Below the pieces are notes generated by a model, which worked only from the letters and a program-made list of their open reading frames with translations, had not been told where the DNA came from and made no database searches. Shown piece after piece: positions 12,210 to 23,447 of a stretch of 64,000 nucleotides of DNA; the stretch's first letter is position 1; each line of letters opens with the position of its first letter. The stretch is taken from contig OY848919.1 in NCBI GenBank assembly GCA_963693285.1, forward strand, positions 8,613,461 to 8,677,460, written 5' to 3'. Origin of the DNA: Xestospongia muta (Eukaryota; Porifera; Demospongiae; Haplosclerida; Petrosiidae). The position numbers were made by a program, and so were the translations under genes.

Positions 12210-12391
12210 ATCTCACAGATCACCAGGAATATGTTAACCTAATAATTATAAAGAAAAGAGAAGCGATTATTACTGCATGTACAACATATCGAACTTACAA
12301 GGTAACAGTTATCAGAGAATGTCATCAGATCATCTTAGATAGTAACTATATAACTACACAATGGAATATAGTGTTGGCTAACATTGGTTAA
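12210..12391 (+). CDS. possible exon or small ORF, unknown
   Basis: A TATATAG acceptor-like site is followed by an open frame reading LTDHQEYVNLIIIKKRE, then ITACTTYRTYKVTVIREC and ILDSNYITTQWNIVLANIG, then stop. A GTAACAG donor-like site also occurs inside at about 12,301. The other copy at 50,945-51,126 keeps the frame with one residue change (A to V). I recognise no domain. Confidence 0.3.
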
Positions 12392-12779
12392 AATGTTATA
12401 TACACAACTCATAACCAGTTTAGCATGACTAGAAATATAACATCATGAAGCACAGTAATAGGCAAATGATCATGTATTTAGTAAGCAAACAGTTAACTGA
12501 ATTGAGGCAATTAAAGTAAAATCAGAAAAGGCTGAGTATTCATGCATAATAACAATATGTAAGCATAAATAATTCTAGGAAACAACATGAAACCAGTTCA
12601 TTTAATACAATACACCAAATCTGAACAAAATCACTATGGTGGGGGTTTATGCTACCAACAATACACAAGGGAATATTAGAACACAGTTAAATTATGTAAG
12701 GACATAGTGAACTGTACAGTTATATTAAAACACAGGGACACATTCAAACACAATAAGAGAAATGTAAAGTCTGAAATGC

Positions 12780-13680
12780 CCCTCACACCTATTACCCCTT
12801 ACACCTATTACACAGTAGACAGGATTTTTACATTAGTAAGACATAGTAAACAGGACACAGGACATAGCAGACAGAGGATGGTTACGTCAGAACAGTATAA
12901 GGATATTTACATTAGACACAGTAGACATGACAGTTGCATCAGAAACAGTAGACAGGACATAGGACATAGCAGACAGGGTAATTACATTAGGACACAGTAG
13001 ACTGGACAGTATATTATTACACCGTAGACAAGATGGTTGACAGTAGACAGGACAGTTACGTTAAAAGACAGTAGACAGGGTAGTAAGAATGAACGACAGT
13101 AGACAGGAGGGGTACATTAAAAGACAGTAGACAGGACAGGTACATTAAAAGACAGTAGACAGGACAAGTACATTAAAAGACAGTAGACAGGAAGTTACAT
13201 TAAATGACAGTAGACAGGACAGGTACATTAAAAGACAGTAGACAGGAAGTTACATTAAAAGACAGTAGACAGGACAGGTACATTAAAAGACAGTGGACAG
13301 GATAGGTACATTAAAAGACAGTAGACAGGACAGGTACATTAAAAGACAGTAGACAGGAAGTTACATTAAAAGACAGTAGACAAGACAGGTACATTAAAAG
13401 ACAGTAGACAGGAATTTACATTAAATGACAGTAGACAGGATAGGTACATTAAAAGACAGTAGACAGGAATTTACATTAAATGACAGTAGACAGGATAGGT
13501 ACATTAAAAGACAGTAGACAGGAAGTTACATTAAATGACAGTACACAGGACATTAAAATTAAAGACAGTGGACAGGAGAGTTAATTAAGAGACTGTAGAC
13601 AGGAAAATTACATTAGGATACAGTGGTCAGGAGTTACATTAGATTACAGTAGACAGGACAATTACATTACAACACAGCAA
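12780..13680. repeat. 28-bp tandem array related to the larger minisatellite
   Basis: The unit is GACAGTAGACAGGACAGGTA plus CATTAAAA, 28 bp, with shorter GGAAGTTACATTAAAA variants. It shares the GACA-AGTAGACAG core with the array at 8,745-11,195. It ends in degenerate units near 13,680. The other copy is at 51,540-52,265 and is shorter. Confidence 0.9.
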
Positions 13681-13689
13681 AGATTACTG

Positions 13690-14095
13690 TTACATCCAAT
13701 CCAGTCAATCAACTAATGCTCAATATAAAAAGGATAATAGGTTATAAATATAATGAGAGATCTATTATGCTGTAATGCTCTACACACAACAAGTGCAAGA
13801 GAAAAGGAATTGTCTAAACATCACAAGCTAATACTAATACAAATGTAGACCCTAGATGGATAAACAGGCTTATACTAAATAAAGAGACTTGACTGATTTT
13901 ATTCAGACTTGCTACATTGTACTAAATATACTGGTTTCAAAAGTCTATAATATTACAGGGAAAAATGCCAGGCTTAGTTAGGATACCAATGCACTAAATA
14001 AAGGCTAAATGAAGAAGAAACTAAAACTGACTAAAGCTCACTGAATACAAAAGTTAAATGGGACAAACTAGCTATACTAACACACATGGAGTACT
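13690..14095. other. no gene recognised
   Basis: AT-rich spacer, matched at 52,270-52,690. I see no exon, array or RNA gene. Confidence 0.45.
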
Positions 14096-14097
14096 GT

Positions 14098-14430
14098 TAC
14101 TCTGACCGTATTTGTTACTACTGTCTTCCACTTTCTTTGTAGCCAGGAACACCTTTGTCTCAGTATTTACTGCAGAGAACACTATCAGAACCACTCGACA
14201 ACATGACTCCAGGTCTTTCTACTTGTCTTGCGCTAACAGCCCTGCCGAAGTAACGTCCTGAATATGACCGTATTTCTTAGTACTGTCTTCCACTTTCTTT
14301 GTAGCCAGAAACAGCTTTGTCTCAGTATTTACTCCAGAGAACACTATCAGAATCACGCGACAACATGACTCCAGGTCTTTCTTTTTGTCTTGCGCTAACT
14401 ACCCTGCAGAAGTAACGTCCTGACAGAGAG
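14098..14430. repeat. two tandem copies of an about 165-bp unit
   Basis: A unit starting near TGACCGTATTTGTTACTACT and ending near AAGTAACGTCCTGA occurs at about 14,100-14,262 and again from 14,263 to about 14,430. The other segmental copy also has two (from about 52,697 and 52,873). The unit is GC-richer than its surroundings and contains an open minus-strand frame. Confidence 0.8.
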
Positions 14431-14555
14431 GTGGCTAAAATGAAATAATGGCGTCTAAGTTTAATATTTTCTAGTAAAAAATTGGCGCTACTAGGGCTGC
14501 TAGTTGAACTGAGCATGCTCAGTTGATCATCGTGATCGCGCCATGATAGTAACAA
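14322..14555 (-). CDS. conserved 77-codon ORF, unknown; possibly repeat-derived
   Basis: The frame starts MLLSWRDHDDQLSMLSS, continues NFLLENIKLRRHYFILATS and ends VMLSRDSDSVLWSKY. The other copy (52,935-53,168) differs by only two residues and keeps start and stop, the best preserved frame in the duplication. The 3' half lies in the 165-bp tandem unit, so it may be part of a repeat. The start lies beside a GC-richer stretch with a TGAGCATGCTCA palindrome. I see no known domain. Confidence 0.35.
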   Translation of the reverse strand: MLLSWRDHDDQLSMLSSTSSPSSANFLLENIKLRRHYFILATSLSGRYFCRVVSARQKERPGVMLSRDSDSVLWSKY

Positions 14556-14599
14556 CTATGTAACTTCCTATGTCTTATCTAGTACACAATGAACTTTGT

Positions 14600-15295
14600 C
14601 TTTCTGAATGTAAGTTTATTAATCACACATATATGAAGCCCCGCCTTTGTATTGCAGCATATCATTATCTTGTTACAATGGGTGGAGTTACTCCCTAGCA
14701 TTTGGACCAATTGAGGAATTATGCCAGCAGACCATATCATTTATTAAGTATCCTTCCCAATAAACAATATAAACATTTATCCATAACATTAATTGAAACA
14801 GTAAATATATAAAATCACATTAATACAACAAGATACTGATTAATATTAACATAAATAAAATCAAAAGTTATAAATCAGTATTATTGATGTAGACATTTCT
14901 AATGACTATATTTTACAGTTATCTTCGTAGAATGTGCAGTAGTCAATGCCCGAGATCACCACATGTTAAGTCTATGAAGTTGACTTTCTTTAACCTATAT
15001 ATACAATGTAAAAGTATAATGAAAACATGTACACTTAATAATAATAATTGTTGAACAGTAGTTTCAATAAAGTCACAAGATCAAGGAGAAGAATATCAGA
15101 TATCACATACCTCCATTATAAGCTGATACTGGTACTATAGATAATATACTGTGCTTTAATCTGTACAAATAGTTTCATCATGTAAACGGTGTTAATAAAG
15201 AAATAATACAGTTATATTTTAACAGCTATTCCCACTTACAGTTCATGTAATAAATCAAGGGGATATGACAAAAATCTCTCTCTTAACAGCCATTT
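14600..15295. other. spacer, no gene recognised
   Basis: AT-rich, matched in the other copy at 53,215-53,875. No exon seen. Confidence 0.4.
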
Positions 15296-15297
15296 TA

Positions 15298-15380
15298 TTG
15301 TGGGCGTGTCGAGAGAAGCATTAGCCCTACCTTGCTACTCCACGTGGATAGGACGTGACTCGCTGCATCAAACATGAACC
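15298..15380 (+). promoter_or_regulatory. probable promoter/5' leader of the OSCP gene
   Basis: A GC-richer stretch just upstream of the start codon with a TGGGCGTGTC word, a CACGTG E-box-type palindrome at 15,341-15,346 and GGACGTGACT. It is preserved at 53,889-53,969. A promoter role is inferred from position and composition only. Confidence 0.4.
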
Positions 15381-16570
15381 ATGGCTGCACGTAGAGCACT
15401 TAGCTGCCTCAGAGTTAACCATTTAGTAAGTATTTTATAACCCAAAGAAGTATTGAGATAGCTATGTAACATTCTGTAATTACTTACATAATGATGTATG
15501 TATTCTCTTGATATAAGGCTGGGTATATTACATGTATCATATCCAAGGTAACATTGGTCTAGGTTGAGCTATGACAGTATCATATCCAGACTGTTGCTTG
15601 TATGGCTGGATATAAGACTATGAAGTCTGACTTCTGGTCTGGTTATTTTCACAAAATTCAGTAATAAGTAATCTACTTTATTCGAGGATTGATAATTAGA
15701 GAGAACCAGTATGAAAAAGTGTATATCAATCACTTGATATTTTGCAATACATTACGTTATATGTGATTTGCTCTTTTATTCACTTGGACTAGTTCAATGC
15801 GATATCTACGTACAACATTACCAAAACGAGCAGCTCCACAACAATAATAAGGTAATTGTCTAAAATGTCTGTGATCATTGGTATAATATTGGTCAACATT
15901 TTCATGAGCAATCATCTCAATGAAGAGTATTTAATTAGGTTCTGTTAATAATTAATTACATGCAGTATGTGGTCTTGCTTTCAAGCCAGCAACTTTATCT
16001 AGTTTATGTAAATTATCAAAATTATTGAAATTAGATTCTACCCTAAAATTGAATAAATCATATAATAATAGCATTACCAGACATACACAGGTATGCATAT
16101 AAGACAACTTTTTGCAATACACTAAATCATTATTAGTAATAAATTGGCATATGGTCATTCCAATTTGATTTTTCAACAAACAAATGACATCCATTGTGAT
16201 TTTGTGACTAGTATGTACAATATTTATCATTTATATTATAGGCTCCTATTCAAGTGTGTGGATTATAAGATAGATATGTTCGTGCTTTGTTTTTAGCTGC
16301 CTATAGGAAAGCATCATTAGAGAACGTGGAAGAGGAACTAAAAGACACTGAGGTATTTGATAGTTATTAATATAACTCCTATTATAACTGCTAATGTATA
16401 ATTATAGTGAAGTACATGTAGAGTGTATATGTACATATACTGGTTTATCCAATTGTTGTTTTAAAATAATAGCTTTCTTTTTATAGAAATTGATGCAAAT
16501 TCACCATCTCTCTCTGATTTTATTAATAACCCTACAGTTAGAAAACAACAGAAACAAAGAGAGAGAACAG
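15381..16570 (+). pseudogene. ATP5PO: 5' part of ATP synthase OSCP subunit gene (ATP5PO-like), broken
   Basis: Exon 1 (15,381-15,425) encodes MAARRALSCLRVNHL, a basic, acid-free mitochondrial-type presequence, followed by a GTAAGT donor. A block at 15,793-15,851 with AG/GT borders may be exon 2, but its phase does not fit as drawn. Exon 3 (16,242-16,352) reads APIQVCGL, a TAA stop, then [18 protein letters not shown] and NVEEELKDTE. This is the start of mature OSCP (the intact other copy has [10 protein letters not shown]), the stalk subunit linking F1 to the peripheral stator. Exon 4 starts at 16,487 but lacks one base compared with 54,636, so the frame shifts. Only about the first 75-85 residues are represented, out of roughly 200. 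The match then stops at an SRCR exon of opposite strand. Confidence 0.8.
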
Positions 16571-16613
16571 ATAGTCACTGGAATCAATGGACAGGAATTA
16601 CTATTACCATAAC

Positions 16614-16965
16614 CAGGGTTTTATACAGGGGGGGGGGGGTGGGAACATGGGATTTTCCCCCAAAGTTTAGTTTTTCTCCCCCCAAGCCTCATGGAATTAA
16701 CTTCGATATCTAAAGAAAAATTTTGATATATCTGCCATTTTTACAAGCACATGCTCTTAAGATTGCTCACTGATGCAAGGTATTAATGGCAGGAACTAGT
16801 GAGCTAACTCAACCATGACAACAGCTGATTAACTTTACTCATGACACTTATTGTTTGAAATTAAATTTTGCATTACAAATAGTTCATCTAAATTCAAAAA
16901 TGACATGTGCAAATCATTAATGTTTAGACTTCCCTCCCAAGCAGAAAATCCTGTATGAAACACTG
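16614..16965. mobile_element. 352-bp MITE-like insertion with terminal inverted repeats and 5-bp target duplication
   Basis: The ends are CAGGGTTTTATACAGG and CCTGTATGAAACACTG. They are inverted repeats matching at 14 of 16 positions. ATAAC flanks the element on both sides (16,609-16,613 and 16,966-16,970). The other segmental copy has the empty site with a single ATAAC at about 54,760. The interior has a run of G residues from about 16,629 and no coding capacity. The CAG-GTTT termini resemble hAT-type nonautonomous elements; the 5-bp duplication is shorter than the usual 8, so the superfamily is open. Confidence 0.85.
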
Positions 16966-16971
16966 ATAACA

Positions 16972-19620
16972 TGTGACAAAGAAAGAACTAGACATGTCTG
17001 TACCCCAAATTAATTCACTGGAATTACTAGATCTGAAATGAAACAAATATTGAAATATTTATTTTGCCACTAATAATTTTATACTCATTAATAATAATTT
17101 TTGAGGCAATCATAATTATAGTAACTGTTAAATCACAATTGTTTGCAAATAATTTGAGCACCAGTAGAACTAAATACATTATCACATATTGTTTCCCACT
17201 GTCCATTACAGTAGACATCAATGTGTCCTTGATTAGTATAACTGCCTCAATGAAGCCATATCAAACCAGGGAAGGATTTCTGTTCCAGATCCTAGTGGTA
17301 TATTTCACAAAAATGATAAGTATTGAAGAAATATTTATACACTTACAGCAGTAAACAGTAGCATCATAAGAGTTAGTGTTATTACATCTTCTATCAATGA
17401 GAGTAGAGAAAGAGATAGTCAGTATTCCACAGTTGAGGTCATCCATTGTCATAGAAAGGCTATCAGTGCCATATTACTAGACAGAAAAATTAAACTAACT
17501 ATTGTTAAGCTTAGATATATCTAACATCACTAATCTAGCTCTAAAGAAACTTGATTCTCCAGTATATTCCAATCGATGACAGATGACATTAGCTTCAGTA
17601 GAGCTGTAGTAGGAATCATAACAGATATTATCCCATCCATTATTGTAGTAGACCCTCATAATACCATAGTAATAGGATGATGAGGTATTCCCATTATGAT
17701 ATAGAATAATGGCAGCGTTTCTAGCAATGTCATCTAGATGAAAATAAAGCAAAATCCTTTAATACAAGCTAAAGGAACTAACTACAATATTTTAGTCAAT
17801 ATACATAGATGTATTACTATTGTCTGTAAAAACTAATGGATGAATTATTTAAGCTAAGTTAGAAAATTCCAGATAAACATCTATTATGCCTGAAATAAAC
17901 TACAATGAAGAAAACTATAACTTGCAATATAATTGAACTGTTATGCCTGAAATAAACTACAGTGAAGAAAACTGTAACTTGCTATATAATTGAACTGTTA
18001 TGCCTGAAATAAACTACAGTGAAAAAACTGTAATTTGCAATATAATTGAACTATTATGCCTGAAATAAGCTACAATGAAGAAACTGTAACTTGCAATATA
18101 ATTAAACTTATATATAGGATAGTCATAATTATCTCATGATAACTTAAAATTAATAGTACTAAGAGTAGTTTGTTTATTAGAAAGTTTGGAGTTAGAAGTG
18201 TTGTAAGCTAAAGGAAGTATTATACATATTTTTACATATTTATTTAGTTTTCTCAATAAAAAACATTAAAAAAATTATACTATCAGTCCAAAATTATATA
18301 TTTAGCTGATGTTAAGAAAACAAACACTATGATGTGTCTACAATTATATATTGAAATTAAATAAATGTTATAAATGCATCAATGTTTGTACTGATTTTCA
18401 TGATACTTGAGTAAACAATAGTAGTCAATATTATATTTATAACAATTATATTAATTTTATTAATATTTTTAAAGAGTCAAAAGATTTCTTTCTATCTTTA
18501 AACATTCTAATACTACATTCACATACTACATTCTATAGTAACATCTTCAGAATGAGAACAGTTAGTCACTAAAGTTGGTTAACAGGAATTTCTAGTACCA
18601 TAACATCTGTCAAAGGAAGTATTGCACATGTATTTACTCCAAATTGGTTGACTAGAACTACCAGATCTATGTATAGTGAGTGATAGAGTGACTCGTAATC
18701 ATTATTATCATACTTGATAGTATTATACATTATTGTCTGAATAATTATTGCTTCTAAAACTTACAGACTAAGTTCATTGTAATTATGTTATTATATCCCA
18801 GTTGTTTACAGATAGTTTGAGCATCAGTAGAACTAAATCCATTATCACATATTGTTCTTCACTGACCATTACAATAAAGATCAACATGTCTTTCATTTGG
18901 AAGACTACCTCTCTCAAGATGTATCATAGCTACTCCAAGAAATAGTGCTATTATTCTATCTTGTAATGGGTATACCTCATCATCATATACCTATTGTCTT
19001 GTAAGGGTCTATTACAAAAATGGATACACTTAACAGTCTGAAAGAATCAATTTAATAATATCCTAGTTGTTTACAGTTAGTTTCAGCATCATTAGAATCA
19101 AATCCAGCATGATATAACGTTCCACACTGTCCATTACAATAGATCTCCACATGTCCCTCATTAGGATACTTACCTTCATGAAGACTTGTCATACCAGTGA
19201 AAGGATTACTGTTCAAGATCTTAGTGGTTTCAGTATCAAATCTAACAAATGCTAAGGAAATATTTAATCACTACCAACAGTACAGAGTAGCATCACATAA
19301 GTTAGTATTAGTACATCCACTATCGATTTATGTAGAGAATGAACAATATAATATAGTAAGGTAGTTGTACTAACACAAATGAGGCTATCTATCTCCATTG
19401 AGAGAGTGTCAGTACTATAACTAAATAGAGATATTTAAAAACTGACTTTCATGTAAGTTCTAATCTAACTAATCCAGCTCTAGAGTAACTTGATGCTCCT
19501 GTATATCCCAATTGATGGCAGATAACATTAACTTCAGTGGAATTATAGAAGTAATTATCACAGATGTTACCCCATTATTAATGTAATAGACCCTCACAAT
19601 ACCATAGTATTAACATGATG
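16972..19620 (-). pseudogene. multi-exon SRCR-domain gene, decayed (copy L)
   Basis: Reading 5' to 3' on the minus strand, SRCR exon pieces lie near 19,615-19,455 (ICDNYFYNSTEVNVICHQLG), 19,420-19,265, 19,240-19,060 (GHVEIYCNGQCGTLYHAGF), 18,935-18,765, 18,665-18,525, 17,733-17,500, 17,475-17,353, 17,310-17,150 and 17,030-16,972. They show the SRCR signatures G-VE-YCNGQWGT-CD, CKQLGY and late paired cysteines. SRCR proteins are usually secreted or membrane scavenger receptors. Breaks include a TGA replacing Trp in the 18.9-kb exon (intact in the other copy), a TAA in the 18.6-kb exon and a frameshift at about 17,270. The 17,733-17,500 exon is intact here. The 3' end runs into the OSCP fragment, so the gene is also truncated. 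Confidence 0.85.
17886..18112. repeat. four tandem copies of a 57-bp intronic unit
   Basis: Units start ATGCCTGAAATAAACTAC at about 17,886, 17,943, 18,000 and 18,055. They lie between SRCR exons. The other segmental copy has three units (55,621-55,790). Confidence 0.88.
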
Positions 19621-19709
19621 TGGTATCCCATAGGATAAGTTCATTCTTGTATTTTGTTTCGAACATAATCTTTAATATTAGTTTTATGAACTATTATTTC
19701 AACAAATAT

Positions 19710-20470
19710 AGTTGTGTACAATCCTTGTTCCATTGATTGAACTATCTTCTCGATCTTTGTAGCTGTTGACATGTCAATGTATTTATCACCAATACTATCA
19801 TACTACCAATGAGAGCAGGATCAGTCTGGGGAGAGAGAGAGAGAGGTCATACACTAGTATACATTTAGTGTATATACTGCACCTAAAAATCCATGTTTAG
19901 ATTTTACCTTTTACTTATAAATTCGTTGAGAGCAGTTTATACTTCTTTATTTTTTTTATCACTCAGTGGCTTTATGAATTGAAAACTCGCATAACATTAT
20001 ATGTACCTAATAATTAATATTATTATTCATTAGCAGTAGTGACAAAACAGTTAAGATGCTTGGATTGATAAAGAACTAATTCTAACTAATGTTTATTAAG
20101 GAAAAAAATGTATATATATTTTATACATAACCAATTTTATTAAGTTGAGTGTATATTAGATAAAATATACAGAGATAAAATTCAAAATATCATAAAGAAA
20201 ATTTTAAATAACAACAGAACTAACAAAGTCAGTGAAGAAGCATGAATGAGAGTGTTGAAAATTGATAATAAGTATCCCTCATCTCTGTTCATGGGACAAC
20301 TGTGAGAACTTATGTACCAAGCTTTTAGATAATATGTTTCATACATATGTGAGATTGGTATATAACTTCCATAAGGACAGAAGATAAATACCAGTTATTG
20401 AATATTTTGGTTAGACAAGGAATTGCCTTATTGCTTAAAAAGAGCTGAGGACAATTAGTATCTTTCTGAT
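19710..20470. other. spacer between head-to-head SRCR series
   Basis: AT-rich DNA beyond the duplication edge, with a short GA run near 19,835. No exon is seen. A shared divergent promoter is possible in principle, but I see no motif for it. Confidence 0.4.
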
Positions 20471-20479
20471 TTGAAAAGA

Positions 20480-22562
20480 ATAGTACATAACAATCTCAAT
20501 TGTTCTAGTACCAACCACTTAACTATAATTCAGTGTTCTTTTGATACATACATTGATAGTGGATGTGCTAATATTAACTCTTATGATGCTACTGTGTACT
20601 GCATTACATGTATACATATTTCCTTTGCACTTATTACATTTGTCATAGATACCATTAGGATCTGGAACAGTTCCTTTCTCTGATATGATACGTCTTCAGG
20701 GAGGAAATTATTCTAATGAAGGATGTGTTGAGGTCTATTGTAATGGAAAGTGGGGAACAATATGTGATAATGAATTTGGTTATCTGATGCTTTAACTATC
20801 TGTAAACAACTAGAATATAATCATTACCACAGATATGATCACATAAGTCTGTAAGTACTATAATTCAAAGTAGCTATCTACAATAATGTTTAAGTACAAA
20901 ACTGTTAATTCACTGAAATGACATTGCTTTTATTTTTTCAAAGTCAGTCCCATAATTGATTTGGATTGTGATTTATGTTTATATCTCCACTTGTATCTCT
21001 TTATTCTATTGTCATATGCAACAATATGAAGAAATAAGCCACATACTTCACCGACAATACACAACAATCACTAATTTCACTTAGACACTACTGTGTCCAA
21101 TCACAATGAGTTCCAGTATTTCTATCTTCAAAACTATTAAATGATACGTTTGCATATTTAAACAAATGATCGAATATTTACAATATGACTTTCACAATAG
21201 TATATCTAACAATTTATCTAGTTATTTGACTATTATTTAGGTCTGGTAATTCCAGTCAACCGATTTGGAGTACATACATGTCTAGTTCTTCCTCTGACAC
21301 ATGTTATGGTACTAGAAATTCCTGTCCATCAACTTCAATAACTAGATGTAATCACTCTGAGGATGTTACAGTCATATGTAGTAAGATGTTATATCAAGAA
21401 AAGTTTAACTGGTTATATTAAACCAGATAAATTACACAGTTTTTAAAATAATCTAATATTTTATGATTTACTCATTATCATTATTACATTCTTTAGTATA
21501 TAGTAGTTCATATTTAAAGCCCTATAACTAATTTTAATGACTACATGTTCTAGATTAATTGGTGAGTAATTATACATTATTGCATTAGATGCTTAAAAAT
21601 GTATCTAAAAATCTCTAATTTCAGGCACTTGAATTAGATTTTATTAGCTTATTAGTAACATCATAGCTATTAATATTATGTCGACGTAGCTTCTTCTAGC
21701 TATATTGGTTGTGGTACTACATGTCTTTATTGTAATGGATATATATTATCCTCTTATTTTGATAGTATAGTACAGATCTATATCAATAGAAAATGAGATA
21801 ATATCTGTGATGATACATACCTACTGCAGTCAATATGAAGCTTATGTCATGTCTCTTCAATTGGATATAGTAGAGTTTCAAGTTACCTTAGAGCCAGATT
21901 AGTGAGGTTAGTATCTTGAGATTTGTCTTTAAGAAATGTAAGTACTTATTTCTTAATATTTTAGTTATGGCACGGACTACAGCCCAATTGTACTGGATAA
22001 TGTGAACTGTCATAAGAATGACCATCCCAGTATCCTACAATGTTCCTACTCTGCTATCATTGATAGTGGATGTACCAACGCTAATGCTTATGATGGTATT
22101 GTGTTCTGCTGTAGTTTTAATATTTTTGTTATTATAGTATAACATCTACATGTATTTTGATTTAGATTCTACAAGAATCTGGAACAGTAATCCTTTCCCT
22201 GGTATGATACGTTTTCAAGGAGGAAATTATTGTAATAAAGGACATGTGGAGGTCTATTGTAATGGACAATGGGGAGCAATATGTGATGATGGATTTGATT
22301 TTAATGATACACTTGTTCTCTGTAAACAACTGGGATACTCAAACTATAGAAGTTATAATCATCTTCCTTTGTATGTTTAGTACAATAGACTATACTGGAA
22401 GCATACCATATTTGTTATAGATCTGATAGTTCATTTTAACATATTTGGATGAGTAATTTAGTTTGTAGAAATAGTTTTTCTTGTTTGGGTTTATTTGAGA
22501 GTTGTCCTACTAATTCTTATCAAGGATGTAGTCATTCTGAAGATGTCACAATTCAATGTAGT
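20480..22562 (+). pseudogene. second multi-exon SRCR-domain series, plus strand, partly decayed
   Basis: SRCR exon pieces lie near 20,480-20,615 (IDSGCANINSYDATVYC), 20,650-20,850, 21,240-21,385, 21,840-21,905, 21,965-22,110 (SGCTNANAYDGIVFCC), 22,166-22,377 and 22,500-22,562 (CSHSEDVTIQCS). The 22,166-22,377 exon is intact and reads IWNSNPFPGMIRF, GHVEVYCNGQWGAICDDGF and CKQLGYS. The 20.65-kb exon has an early TGA and a missing base after GAATTTGGTT. The exon order (start half, middle, Cys-rich end) repeats about twice, so at least two SRCR domains were present. I see no signal peptide, membrane segment or terminal exon. It lies head to head with the minus-strand series. Confidence 0.8.
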
Positions 22563-22564
22563 GA

Positions 22565-23440
22565 GTTGGAAATAAATATGTTGTTAAAAATAGTAAACTC
22601 TTCCTAGTAAAAGTCATCAAAATTATTGTATTACCTTATAAAAAGATATTATGAATGGCTCTTACATTAGTTCATGGTTTAGTAAATGAATATATCTAAG
22701 ACATTTATAGTTAAATAAGTATTGACATGTATTTTTAAAGTTAAATTGGAAGTACATGTTGTTAAAACTAGTCAACTCTTCTAATAAAGGTAATCCAAAT
22801 TATGCTATAATCATTTGTAAACATAATATGAATGAATACCTATTACAATAGTTCATTTGTTTAGTTGAAGAATATGTCTAAAAAAAATAAAACTTTATCT
22901 TATCATATTTAGTTTTATGTGATAGGCATAAGATAACATAACATAACTGTATGTTCAAAACATTAGCTAGTGAGAATATTTTTACTTCAAGATGTATAGG
23001 TATTAACATTTATACACTTGTTATCATATAATACCATTATATTACACAGTTAGTTAAGTCACTGGAAATATGTTATCTGATATAGACTAACCATCTCATT
23101 ATATATAATTTATTCTCTCTGATATAATTACTAATAACGTCATATTTTATGACATTATATAATCGTATTCTGTTGTTTTCAAGTATATCAAGATAAAACA
23201 AGAAAGCCTACTATCTTTTAATAGTAATTGTGAATGTAATGCGTGTTTCTCTGCTCTTTAAATACAATGTACATACTTACTAGTAGAGTCCTTGTTTTTA
23301 TGTCTGTTTGCTTTCTTTCTCTGCTAGTAATAACAATATGTAATAATTGTATTTCTATTGTTCAATAACAATAATTACTATGCTATTATATAATTATAAG
23401 TAATATTATAATGATTGAAAGTATTCCATTCTCTCCAATT
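22565..23440. other. AT-rich, no gene recognised
   Basis: Two similar words (AAATTGGAAGTACATGTTGTTA near 22,741 and AGTTGGAAATAAATATGTTG near 22,563) suggest an old local duplication. No exon is supported. Confidence 0.4.
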
Positions 23441-23447
23441 AGATACT

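Larger units (their letters stand above)
2251..19710 (+). repeat. segmental duplication, copy L
   Basis: This block matches 39,732-57,432 in direct orientation and in the same order throughout. Homology starts at ATGCTAATGTTGTCAAAATT and ends at AACAAATATA. Sampled stretches are roughly mid-90s percent identical by eye. Length differs because tandem arrays changed size, because this copy has a 352-bp insertion at 16,614-16,965, and because the other copy has deletions. The upstream flank (before 2,251) and downstream flank (after 19,710) do not match the flanks of the other copy. Confidence 0.93.

Noticed and set aside
12707..13000. 97-codon plus frame with HSRQD repeats
   Set aside because: It is read out of the start of the 28-bp array; in copy R it is cut to 68 codons by indels.
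15952..16230. 92-codon minus frame in copy L
   Set aside because: It lies in OSCP intron sequence, and most of it is deleted in copy R; no domain likeness.
16629..16645. G-run as a G-quadruplex regulatory site
   Set aside because: It is a single uninterrupted homopolymer inside a MITE-like insertion and lacks the four separated G-tracts.
17027..17354. Open frames on both strands at the SRCR 3' end
   Set aside because: The plus frame is the antisense of SRCR exons and the other is a shifted reading of the same exons.
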